Part shown: positions 9,417-17,249 of the stretch, one piece after another
Layout: each line of letters starts with the position of its first letter
Position numbering within the stretch: position 1 is the stretch's first letter
Origin: JBLIRR01 sp049472395
GTDB taxonomy: Bacteria > SZUA-182 > DTGQ01 > JBLIRR01
DNA length: 38,476 bases
Reading direction: 5' to 3'
Assembly (NCBI GenBank): GCA_049472395.1
Contig: JBLIRR010000054.1
Location: 1 to 38,476 of the forward strand
Notes under the pieces: model-generated
What the model saw: only the letters and a program-made list of their open reading frames with translations
What the model was told of the DNA's origin: nothing
The model's database searches: none
Position numbers and translations under genes: made by a program

Positions 9417-9432
9417 GTTAATGAATATTAAC
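9417..9432. promoter_or_regulatory. Inverted repeat upstream of the MetH-activation-like gene
   Basis: GTTAAT-N4-ATTAAC begins 8 bp upstream of the start codon of the minus-strand gene. It resembles the two TGTTAA-type palindromes elsewhere in the window and could be a weak operator half of the same regulator. This is inference from pattern only. Confidence 0.35.
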
Positions 9433-9482
9433 TAATAAAACTCTCAATAAAATGCTAGATTCCCTTATATTTATTATAAATA

Positions 9483-9498
9483 TATATGTTAACATATA
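9483..9498. promoter_or_regulatory. Perfect 16-bp palindrome, candidate TetR-type operator
   Basis: TATATGTTAACATATA is a perfect palindrome, followed at 9502-9509 by a further AACATATA half-site. It lies in the 136-bp gap between the DUF362 gene and the activation-protein gene, where a promoter for the downstream methyltransferase genes would sit. The TetR regulator encoded at the head of the locus is a natural candidate ligand. Confidence 0.5.
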
Positions 9499-9544
9499 CT
9501 AACATATATGTCTAGACCCTAATCTGATTTTAATTATAGCAAGT

Positions 9545-10804
9545 TTAGCTCATTGTAACCTGAATCGGTTCCGGCTCTACCACGATTGCATATTCATCCT
9601 GGATATGCCTGTAAGGCATGAGACCGTGGTAGTGTGGGAAGAAAATCTTGAGTATTTCTGTTTTATCTAAATCTTTATCCGCACATATCGTACCTTCTTG
9701 CACACGAGTATAGATTTCTTCATGCATAAGGTAGGTAGCCATCAAATCAACCGCAAAGGGATTTCTTCCCACTAAAAATCCCAGGGAGTAAATAAGGGAT
9801 TTCTGCTCTTTATCAAGACAATCACAGCATCGGGTGATTGTATACATATGCATAATATTGAGTAGTCTCTCCCATCTTCCTTCCATCATTCCCATCATAT
9901 AATCCGCCATTCTATAAGGAAGGGTGAGACTTCCCCTCAACCAATCCTCTACCTCATGTGCACACATGGATATATGTTTTCCCTTGCATACGGCGAGGCA
10001 CTCACCACATCCGATGCATTTTTCTTCAAGGAGCTGGGGGACCTCTCCTTCATTCCACATCAACGCTTCTTCAGGACATTTTGACGCGCATGTGCCACAC
10101 CGTGTGCATAATTTCTCATGAATGTGAGGTGAATAACACTGGTGCATCACAAGCTTTCCTTTTCTGCTGCTGCCACCCATGGTGATACCCTTGACCGCAC
10201 CTGCAAGTTGTGCCATATCATGGAGAGTCAGATGAATATGGTTCACAATCGTACCTGCGGCAGCAAATCCTCCCGCAAGGTAGACTTCCCTGAAGCGCTT
10301 TGCATTATGAGTCATGAATGCTATTTCTTCATCCTTAAATGAAAATGTTCCTTCAACAGAAGTCATCGGCCTGTCTAATACTACAAAAGGAATCCCGAGT
10401 GGTCCTTCCTCAGACCATCCATGCGTGCGAGCAAGGCTCATATAGCGTGTGCACTGGGCGTTATTTTCCTTATATCCCCTGTCTCCGGAGTAGGCCACAG
10501 TTGAGTCCCCTGCAACTATCCTCTTCATTCCACGACTTTTGAAATGTGAGATCGTGGACAGCGCAAAATGGGGGAGCATTCGGGTGCTGCATTTTTTTTC
10601 ACCCACATGGCATTTAATGAGAATTGGCTCTTCCCAATAAGGCGTGTGAATTTCATTGAGGGTTCCTGTAATTTCCTTATTGATTTTCGTGTGCCACAGG
10701 GAGGATGTTGGTGAAAAGTCTGTGTTCCGGCAATCTATAAACCAAACCGGAGATTTTTCGTTCTTAGCCTTTTTATATCGTAAGTAACCGGGAATATTAT
10801 TCAC
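9545..10804 (-). CDS. DUF362 domain protein with two 4Fe-4S ferredoxin motifs
   Basis: The N-terminal region has DUF362 features (VWFIDCRNTDF, ILIKCHVGEKK, GMKRIVAGDSTVAY). Two clusters follow, CTRCGTCASKCP and CIGCGECLAVCK, each able to bind a 4Fe-4S cluster. The C-terminal part carries a further CCDCLDKEQK segment. I favour a GTG start at 10804, which overlaps the stop of the upstream ligase as GTGA; an in-frame ATG at 10897 would overlap it by 97 bp. It is probably a cytoplasmic electron-transfer protein. Proteins of this family are often found near corrinoid methyltransferase genes, which fits a role in reducing cob(II)alamin. Confidence 0.85.
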   Translation of the reverse strand: MNNIPGYLRYKKAKNEKSPVWFIDCRNTDFSPTSSLWHTKINKEITGTLNEIHTPYWEEPILIKCHVGEKKCSTRMLPHFALSTISHFKSRGMKRIVAGDSTVAYSGDRGYKENNAQCTRYMSLARTHGWSEEGPLGIPFVVLDRPMTSVEGTFSFKDEEIAFMTHNAKRFREVYLAGGFAAAGTIVNHIHLTLHDMAQLAGAVKGITMGGSSRKGKLVMHQCYSPHIHEKLCTRCGTCASKCPEEALMWNEGEVPQLLEEKCIGCGECLAVCKGKHISMCAHEVEDWLRGSLTLPYRMADYMMGMMEGRWERLLNIMHMYTITRCCDCLDKEQKSLIYSLGFLVGRNPFAVDLMATYLMHEEIYTRVQEGTICADKDLDKTEILKIFFPHYHGLMPYRHIQDEYAIVVEPEPIQVTMS

Positions 10805-12237
10805 GATCCTTTTTCTTCTTTTTTTATTTTGTATCTTTCTACAAACATCTCGTATCCCTGCGTGGAGAACACATAAGCGGCGATGTCCGCAGGGCATTGC
10901 CTATTTTCAAGACGCGTATAAAGAGGAGCAAGAAAGATTTCTTCTCCTAATGCCCGCTTTCTCAGACCCTTCTCTGCTATCTTCACAATATGTGTGGACA
11001 AATCATGCACTCTTATTTTTTCCAATTGAGCATCAAGTCCGTCACATGCTGCCTGAATTCGCAACTTCCTCCATACCTCCCAGGGATATTCGTTCATGAG
11101 CCTCACAGCATCCTCAAGATTTTCCATAATCCCTAAGGTAAGTGCAGGAATTGTCATCATTTCTTCGGGGGGCTGTTGATCGTTGATTCTATTCTCGAGA
11201 GTGTAATATCGGGAAAGCCTTGCATTATGCCAGAAGAATGTAAAGTGTTGATCGAGGTCATGAATTTTTTTTGTCACTTTCACCTCAGTCTGATCAGCCA
11301 AGAGGCCACATCGCCTTCTCCGCATGCACCCGCTTGCACATTGGAGAGCATCATCGGTGCAGGAATAAAAATCAAGAAAGCTCGGACAGTAGGGAAGCCC
11401 CACAGGTTTATCCTCCCTTTTCACAAAGACTGGTGAAAATTTTAGAATAGAGAGAAAGTATTCTTCCAGGCTTGAAAATTTTTTTTCAGGCACGCCATAA
11501 CGGGCCTTGTGTGTACCTTTAAGCCACCAATCCCAGAAAATCTCTCCAAGACATTTGTACCGGGGATGAATATATCCCTTCCATATGTTTGAATTGGCAG
11601 TCAGCGCGAGCTGTGGTCCGGCAAAGGCATTAAAGACATTGATCGCATCAACAGCCTCTTCTACTTGCACATCAATATGCACCTGATTTGATGCGCTTAC
11701 AGTAAAAAGATGCACATCTGTACCCTGGTGCTCAGGGATGTGCGTGTGTCCACCAAATATCCGGTCCCAAAAGATGTTCCTACTTTTTTTCATAAGTAGA
11801 TGTTTGCCCGGTGGGGTGAGAGGTTGAAGCCCGAATCCAAGAAACGCCACTCTGAAATGTTCACTAAATTCATGAATTACGCTTTTTAATTCCTGTATAC
11901 TCTCGTGAATATTATGGAGATTCGCCATATGGGCAAGGGAAAACTCCACTTTGCAGAATCCTGTTTCACAGCTTGCCCGGTGCTCGTTCATCTCCCCCTT
12001 TTTTTCCGCACCTGTGACTTTCCCTACACAAGAATCAAACACAGGGGACCAGTCCTTTGTACCTAAGAAATCCCACAATGCCTCCGGGAGTGCGCAATCA
12101 ACAGCGCTCCCATCCAAATTGACCATGGGAAACTTCAATTCTGAGCCAACGCGCCGCCTCATTCCATGTAATCCTCTTTGAGATTCAACTCTCTTGAATT
12201 TATCTATAAAATACTCGGTTGCTTCTTGTAGTATCAT
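10801..12237 (-). CDS. GCS2-family glutamate--cysteine ligase-like enzyme
   Basis: A 478-residue protein with the signatures of plant/actinobacterial-type glutamate-cysteine ligases: RRVGSELKFPMV (substrate and metal loop), FRVAFLGFGLQPLT, SASNQVHIDVQ, LALTANSNIWKG and YTLENRINDQQPP. The family phosphorylates the gamma-carboxyl of glutamate and joins it to an amine, usually cysteine. A Cys-dense stretch (YCPSFLDFYSC...CASGC..RRRC, around residues 300-330) is unusual and could bind metal or be redox sensitive. Its ATG overlaps the stop of the ProA-like gene (ATGA), so the two are translationally coupled. The amine acceptor in this organism is unknown. Confidence 0.85.
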   Translation of the reverse strand: MILQEATEYFIDKFKRVESQRGLHGMRRRVGSELKFPMVNLDGSAVDCALPEALWDFLGTKDWSPVFDSCVGKVTGAEKKGEMNEHRASCETGFCKVEFSLAHMANLHNIHESIQELKSVIHEFSEHFRVAFLGFGLQPLTPPGKHLLMKKSRNIFWDRIFGGHTHIPEHQGTDVHLFTVSASNQVHIDVQVEEAVDAINVFNAFAGPQLALTANSNIWKGYIHPRYKCLGEIFWDWWLKGTHKARYGVPEKKFSSLEEYFLSILKFSPVFVKREDKPVGLPYCPSFLDFYSCTDDALQCASGCMRRRRCGLLADQTEVKVTKKIHDLDQHFTFFWHNARLSRYYTLENRINDQQPPEEMMTIPALTLGIMENLEDAVRLMNEYPWEVWRKLRIQAACDGLDAQLEKIRVHDLSTHIVKIAEKGLRKRALGEEIFLAPLYTRLENRQCPADIAAYVFSTQGYEMFVERYKIKKEEKGS

Positions 12238-13472
12238 GTTTTGATATGATCCTCTCCCAGCACGACAAATTTATAGGTTGTGAGCTCTTCAAGACCCATG
12301 GGTCCGCGTGCATGGAGCCTGTCTGTAGAGATGCCTATTTCAGCGCCCATACCCAGTTCCTCTCCATCGTTAAACATAGTCGAGGCGTTTACCAGCACGA
12401 CGGATGAGTCCACTTCTTTCAGAAAGCGTTGCGCATTGGTATAGTTTTCCGTCACAATGCTATCGGTATGCCCTGATCCGTAATAATTGATGTGTGAAAT
12501 AGCTTCATCAATATCCTTTACAATTTTCACAGAGAGAATTGTGTCCAAATATTCGGTATGCCAGTCATTATCCGTGGCAGACAGCACATCCTGTACCAGG
12601 CCTTTTGTTATGCTGCACCCCCTTACTTCCACATTCTCATTTCTAAGAGCTGCTATGATATCAGGCACATCCTTCGCCTTATCCTCTGAGATGAGAAGAG
12701 TCTCAAGGGCATTGCACACTTCAGGCATGAGGCGCTTTGAATTCAAGGTGATCCTTTTTGCTTTTTTTATATCAGCATCTGAATCAATATACACATGACA
12801 GATTCCTTCAAAATGTTTGATGACCGGGATCTTCGATTTTTCAACAACTGATCTTATAAGCCCCTTTCCGCCTCGTGGGATAACGAGATCTATATAGTCC
12901 GTAAGCTCAAAAAGCCCTGAGATTTCTTCATGACTTGCGCTTATACACATTATCGCATCCTCAGGAAAATCTGCCGATAAGAGGGCTTCTCTCCATAACT
13001 CCCCGAGCAATGCATTACAAAAACCTGCCTCCTTGCCTCCTTTGAGTATAATCGCATTGCCTGATTTAAGCGCAAAAGCACCTGCATTAATGGTCACATG
13101 AGGCCGTGCTTCATAGATCATAAGAATAACACCAAGGGGTATTCTCATACGTCCCACGAGCAATCCGTTGGGTCTTTTTTCCATCCCTCGTATCTGTCCG
13201 ACAGGATCAGGCAGAGCAATTATTTTCTTAAGGGAATTGATCCGGCTTTCTAATTTACGGGAATCAAATACGAGGCGCCGGGTTATAGTTTCAGGAACTC
13301 CCTTTTTCTCCGCGAGGGCAATGTCCTTTTGATTCGCTTTGATTATGGATTCCTTGTGCTCTTTCAGAATGTCCGCCATTTTTGCAAGGACTGCATTTTT
13401 TCCCTCTGTGCCGGCAGAAAAGATCTTTCTTGAGGCGTTTTGTGCCCGTTGTGCTAATGAATAACTATCCAT
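12234..13472 (-). CDS. proA: Gamma-glutamyl phosphate reductase (ProA family)
   Basis: A 412-residue aldehyde-dehydrogenase-fold protein with ProA hallmarks: RIPLGVILMIYEARPHVT, KSGNAIILKGGKEA, RGGKGLIRSV, the catalytic Cys in KRLMPEVCNALETLL (Cys253) and the C-terminal RGPMGLEELTTYKFV. ProA reduces gamma-glutamyl phosphate to glutamate-5-semialdehyde with NADPH. No proB kinase is in the window; instead the next, overlapping gene encodes a ligase that also forms gamma-glutamyl phosphate. The enzyme may serve normal proline synthesis or a specialised pathway. A residue change in the usual DAxALxLKSGN segment (here INAGAFALKSGN) is the only visible oddity. Confidence 0.92.
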   Translation of the reverse strand: MDSYSLAQRAQNASRKIFSAGTEGKNAVLAKMADILKEHKESIIKANQKDIALAEKKGVPETITRRLVFDSRKLESRINSLKKIIALPDPVGQIRGMEKRPNGLLVGRMRIPLGVILMIYEARPHVTINAGAFALKSGNAIILKGGKEAGFCNALLGELWREALLSADFPEDAIMCISASHEEISGLFELTDYIDLVIPRGGKGLIRSVVEKSKIPVIKHFEGICHVYIDSDADIKKAKRITLNSKRLMPEVCNALETLLISEDKAKDVPDIIAALRNENVEVRGCSITKGLVQDVLSATDNDWHTEYLDTILSVKIVKDIDEAISHINYYGSGHTDSIVTENYTNAQRFLKEVDSSVVLVNASTMFNDGEELGMGAEIGISTDRLHARGPMGLEELTTYKFVVLGEDHIKT

Positions 13473-13507
13473 TGTATCGTCCTTTTATATATATGCATGC
13501 TTTTGAC

Positions 13508-14098
13508 TTATCTTTTTATTCCCCTATAGAAAATACGCCAAAGAGTATCGAATCTTTTAATTGGGGGTACAGTGTAATTAGTAAGGGCATACTGCACGAT
13601 GGCAGCGTCGATTAAACCGAAAAATGTTAAACTCACTGCATCGAGATTAATGTTCACATCAAGTAATTCGGCTTTTTTTGCTTCTTGAAGGATCTGTTTT
13701 ATTCTTTTCTTGTATTTTTCTATTACCTCTAGAATTCTTCGTCTTAGTTCATCATCTCCAAAGTGGATTGATTCGGCAGTAATTGCGAAGAGGAGGCCCT
13801 GTTTCTTTTCAGTAAAAACCATATGGGTTTTCATAATTTCCCTTAGTTGATCAATTGGGCTTTTATAATTTCGCATCGGTTTGTCGATTGCTTCCATAAG
13901 ATTTTCTTCAAAGCTATCTACTAAGGCCATGAGAATTGAATGCTTATCTTTAAAATGCCGGTAAATTGCTGCTTCTGAAGTTGCAATCTCTTGCGATATT
14001 TTCTTTATAGTGACATTTTGAGCCCCGTCCTCTCGCATTAGTCCCCACGCAGCATGTATTATTTCATTCTTTCTCACCTCTGTGGATTTTCTTTCCAT
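13508..14098 (-). CDS. TetR/AcrR-family transcriptional regulator
   Basis: A 196-residue protein with an N-terminal TetR helix-turn-helix (about residues 8-55): EIIHAAWGLMREDG, VTIKKISQEIATSEAAIYRHFKDK. The helical C-terminal half would bind an effector. It is the first gene of the minus-strand locus and lies 35 bp upstream of the ProA-like gene, so it probably controls the methyl-transfer genes and itself. AGGA precedes the ATG. Candidate operators are the palindromes at 9483 and, less surely, 16668. Confidence 0.9.
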   Translation of the reverse strand: MERKSTEVRKNEIIHAAWGLMREDGAQNVTIKKISQEIATSEAAIYRHFKDKHSILMALVDSFEENLMEAIDKPMRNYKSPIDQLREIMKTHMVFTEKKQGLLFAITAESIHFGDDELRRRILEVIEKYKKRIKQILQEAKKAELLDVNINLDAVSLTFFGLIDAAIVQYALTNYTVPPIKRFDTLWRIFYRGIKR

Positions 14099-14201
14099 AT
14101 TCCTTTCTCCATATATCAGAAATATTTATTATTATAACATAATCAAAAGCGTACTATTTTATTTTACGTGAAAAAATAACCTAATTAAATAATTTGTAGT
14201 A

Positions 14202-16112
14202 TTACATAATGGTGTCTTGACCCTCTGTCGGCTTTTTAATAAAAAAGTCCTTTGTCATAGGCAATACCTTTAATTCTTCGGGGGAGTTAATTATATGAGG
14301 GCTTATAAAAATTTGCAGATTTGTCTTGCCCCTATTTGTATTCAGGCTTCTAAAGAGCCGGCCGAGAACGGGGATCTCTCCCAGGCAAGGAACACGGGAG
14401 AATCCCTTTTGCTTATCATCCTGAAGGAGGCCCCCGATTATGATTGTCTCTTTATCCTTTAACATCACTATAGTTTTTGCCTCCCTTCTTGTTGTCCATA
14501 TCCCAGACTCAGCCTCCCTGTTGACCTTGTCAACCTTAAGCCCCATTTCCAATTTTATATACCCTTTAGGATTTATATGGGGGGTGATTGTAAGCGAAAT
14601 CCCTACTGCCTTATAAGTGGTGGAATAAATAGTGCGATTATCAACAATTTCAGCATGTTTTATAGGCACATCCTCGCCAATGAGAAGTTGTGCCTCTTCA
14701 TTATCCATAGTAAGAATATGAGGCGTTGATAAAATATTTACATTATTATCGCTTTGGTAAGCCCGGATGAGCGCAGCAATATTTGGCAGTTCCATTCCGC
14801 CAAGGGTAATCGTGTCTCTCATGATTCCTAAAAACATGCCAGTTGGGGGCTGAAGATTTTGCACTGACGAGATCTGCCCAAAATTTGTCCCTCCAAAGCC
14901 CTTATAATCATCTCCCTCCTCTGGCACATCAAGAGCACGCCATTCAGCCCCAATATCCTGATTCTTGTGGAAATCCACCTCAGCAATGAGTGCTTCTATA
15001 AGAACCTGTGGTCTCATCATATCGAGCTGCCTGATAATACGCTCCAATGTTGTATGATCTTGGGAAGATGCGATAATAATAAGAGAATTGGTCGATTTAT
15101 TAGCCACAATTTGCGTCTTGCCGATCAAAGGCGCAATTGCTCGCGACGTTTTGCCTTTGTGGCGTCTTTGTTGTTTGGCAATTTTTGTCAGTATTGAGGC
15201 AATATGTTCTGCCTGTGAATTTTTTAAAGAATACACTTTTAACTTATCCTGGCTTCGTGGCGCAGGTATATCCAATTGCTCAACCAGATCCCCGATAATC
15301 TCCATATCCTCTTCCAGGGCAAGAACAATCAGAGCGCCTATCCTGTTGTCAGAAATTATTTTAGGCTCAGTTGAGCTGTTATTCTTACTCCTCCGTCCCC
15401 TTTTTCGCCTGGAAACACTTTTCCCCGAACCTTTATTCATATGCTGAATGACTGATTGTATCTGTTTTAAAATCGTGTTTGGGGAAACATGCTCAAGAGG
15501 TATAATCTTAAATAAGTGCTCGGCCGGGGCTATATCAACTTGTTCAATGATCTTGATGAGGCGGTCTATATTTGAGACCGTATCTATAAGAATAATTGTA
15601 TTTGTTGGTTGATAAATAATTAATTTGCTATATTTTGGGAGAAGCGGTCGAAGTATCTTGGCAATTCTGCCTGCATCAGTATTTTCTATGGGAATAAGCT
15701 GGGTAATAAGAGTATCGTCCTTTTTTTCATTGACAGTTTCAGTATGAGTGCGCATTTTTATATTCCGCTGAGGCGCATTGCGGGACTTGATAATTTTGAC
15801 TACATTGCCGGCAGGGATGGCGGAAAATCCCTTAATTTCTAATATTGATTCAAATACGGAATATGCCTCTTCTTTTGGAATGGGAGAGGGACAGACGACA
15901 GTAACTTTTCCTCTCACACCATCATCCACAAGAAAATTTTTTCCAGTTAACTCACTAATAAAATTGATCAGAAGACGGATGTCTACAGTATTAAAATCCA
16001 TATTAATTTTATCATTGTTCTCCCCCTGATTTTTACTGCCATGTGCGGTAAAACTCATGAAGGAGGGTACTATCAAGATAATCGTTACCGTCACAAGCAG
16101 CCCCTTCACCAT
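14202..16112 (-). CDS. gspD: Type II secretion system secretin GspD
   Basis: A 636-residue outer-membrane secretin. It has a signal peptide (hydrophobic residues 3-20), then the N0 domain (NFNTVDIRLLINFISELTGKNFLVDD style), N1-N3 repeats (TNTIILIDTVSNIDRLIKIIEQVD; SLIIIASSQDHTTLERIIRQLD) and the secretin core ending VPCLGEIPVLGRLFRS. It forms the gated pore through which folded exoproteins leave. A basic KSVSRRKRGRRSKNN stretch lies within the N3 loop. No other gsp gene is adjacent; a GspE/PilB ATPase is encoded 9 kb away. The upstream GGGAGG is about 45 nt from the ATG, so initiation may use another signal. Confidence 0.92.
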   Translation of the reverse strand: MVKGLLVTVTIILIVPSFMSFTAHGSKNQGENNDKINMDFNTVDIRLLINFISELTGKNFLVDDGVRGKVTVVCPSPIPKEEAYSVFESILEIKGFSAIPAGNVVKIIKSRNAPQRNIKMRTHTETVNEKKDDTLITQLIPIENTDAGRIAKILRPLLPKYSKLIIYQPTNTIILIDTVSNIDRLIKIIEQVDIAPAEHLFKIIPLEHVSPNTILKQIQSVIQHMNKGSGKSVSRRKRGRRSKNNSSTEPKIISDNRIGALIVLALEEDMEIIGDLVEQLDIPAPRSQDKLKVYSLKNSQAEHIASILTKIAKQQRRHKGKTSRAIAPLIGKTQIVANKSTNSLIIIASSQDHTTLERIIRQLDMMRPQVLIEALIAEVDFHKNQDIGAEWRALDVPEEGDDYKGFGGTNFGQISSVQNLQPPTGMFLGIMRDTITLGGMELPNIAALIRAYQSDNNVNILSTPHILTMDNEEAQLLIGEDVPIKHAEIVDNRTIYSTTYKAVGISLTITPHINPKGYIKLEMGLKVDKVNREAESGIWTTRREAKTIVMLKDKETIIIGGLLQDDKQKGFSRVPCLGEIPVLGRLFRSLNTNRGKTNLQIFISPHIINSPEELKVLPMTKDFFIKKPTEGQDTIM

Positions 16113-16187
16113 TGTGCGTTTTATAATTTCTGGTTCTTTTAAGTTGTGCTTACCGATACACTATCCTCCCTGAGCGTAATAGCATGG

Positions 16188-16616
16188 TTATACAATTTCT
16201 TCCAAATGAATATTAAAAGTAATATCTTCCCCTGCCAGAGGATGGTTGCCGTTTAGTTTTACGCTCGATTGAGTAACTTCAGTAACCCACATTTCTATTC
16301 TTTTGCCATCATTTTGGCCGAGATATAGGCGTTGCCCGACCTTTGGTTTTATGTTAAGGGGCAATTTGCTTCGATCAAGTACCATATCCATTCCTTCTAT
16401 GTAAGGGCCATAGGCTTCATCTTTCGGAACCATTACGGTTTTTGATTCCCCGGCTTCCATGCCCATCACTGCCTCTTCAAAACCTTTGATCATTCGCCCC
16501 TCGCCTAGCTTAAATCTTATAGGCCCCCCCTCTTTCTTGGTTCCGAATGTTTTTCCATTCTCAAGCCTTCCTGTATAATAAATCTTCACGGTATCACCTT
16601 TTTGTGCTTTTGCCAT
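16188..16616 (-). CDS. FKBP-type peptidyl-prolyl cis-trans isomerase (SlyD-like)
   Basis: A 142-residue FKBP with an inserted-in-flap chaperone domain: KGDTVKIYYTGRLENGKTFG, IKGFEEAVMGMEAGE, YGPYIEGMDMVLDRSKLP, then LNGNHPLAGEDITFNIHLEEI, the typical C-terminal FKBP strand. It lacks the His-rich metal tail of E. coli SlyD. It should speed proline isomerisation and hold unfolded cytoplasmic proteins. A very strong AGGAGGAGAT site precedes the ATG, and an 18-bp palindrome lies about 52 bp further upstream, implying regulation. Confidence 0.93.
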   Translation of the reverse strand: MAKAQKGDTVKIYYTGRLENGKTFGTKKEGGPIRFKLGEGRMIKGFEEAVMGMEAGESKTVMVPKDEAYGPYIEGMDMVLDRSKLPLNIKPKVGQRLYLGQNDGKRIEMWVTEVTQSSVKLNGNHPLAGEDITFNIHLEEIV

Positions 16617-16667
16617 TATTATCTCCTCCTTTTATTGTCGTATGCCTACTTTATATATGATGTAAGT

Positions 16668-16685
16668 TAATGTTAATTAACATTA
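16668..16685. promoter_or_regulatory. Perfect 18-bp palindrome upstream of the FKBP gene
   Basis: TAATGTTAATTAACATTA is a perfect palindrome in the divergent region between the FKBP gene and the HesB-like gene, 52 bp from the FKBP start. Its half-site TGTTAA is shared with the palindrome at 9483, so one regulator might use both. It is a probable operator; the ligand is unknown. Confidence 0.5.
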
Positions 16686-16819
16686 TATTACTTTAAAATT
16701 TATTGTCAAAGAGGCAAGAGATTCAGCAATCCGTCTTACTATGACGAGCCCTTTCCATTTACCGGTTCTTGATATATGGCTTTTATAATATTCATAACCT
16801 TTATCGCACTCCTTTTATT

Positions 16820-16835
16820 TGGCATTACTTTTGCT
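16820..16835 (+). promoter_or_regulatory. Sigma-54 (-24/-12) promoter of the HesB-like/ABC-binding-protein unit
   Basis: TGGCAT-N5-TTGCT, with exactly 10 bp between the GG and GC dinucleotides, matches the RpoN consensus TGGCAC-N5-TTGCW. Transcription would begin near 16846, about 75 nt before the ATG at 16922. The element is almost identical to the two promoters in the duplicated leader cassettes at 30112 and 35901. Confidence 0.75.
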
Positions 16836-16921
16836 CTTTTATAAGTTAAAGTGAATTAATTTTTATTTATCTTTTTTAAACAGAGGTGAAAAGAATCACC
16901 TCATCTAAAGGGAGGTATGGC

Positions 16922-17209
16922 ATGTTACAGGTGACCGAAAATGCAAAAAGCAAATTAAAAGAAATATTAGAAAAAGAATCAAAATTTAATAATGATACTC
17001 TGCGGATTGTGTATTCCGGATCAAAGAGCAATTCTCTCCAACTCATTTTTGATCAAGAAAGAAAGGATGATCGCATTATAGTAACTGGTAAGGATGGGAA
17101 AAAAATTTTGGTGATAGATCCGAAACTTGCCAAAGACACGAGCGGTATGATAGTGGATTACCAGCTTACAAAAGAAGGTTATGGATTTACTATTCATCCT
17201 ATGACATAA
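16922..17209 (+). CDS. Cysteine-less IscA/HesB-like protein, copy 1
   Basis: A 95-residue protein with the layout of A-type Fe-S carriers: VTENAKSKLKEIL helix, LRIVYSGSKSNSLQLIFD, ERKDDRIIV, DGKKILVIDPKLA, GMIVDYQ, and GFTI near the end. All three cysteines of IscA/SufA are absent; there is no Cys in the protein at all. It therefore cannot carry a cluster in the usual way and its function is unknown. GGGAGG lies 7 bp before the ATG at 16922, which decides this start over the GTG at 16886. It is driven by a sigma-54 promoter and has a paralogue at 19719-20009. Confidence 0.75.
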   Translation: MLQVTENAKSKLKEILEKESKFNNDTLRIVYSGSKSNSLQLIFDQERKDDRIIVTGKDGKKILVIDPKLAKDTSGMIVDYQLTKEGYGFTIHPMT

Positions 17210-17249
17210 TATACTATATGAATGGCTATGTGAGGGAAAGATACCATCG

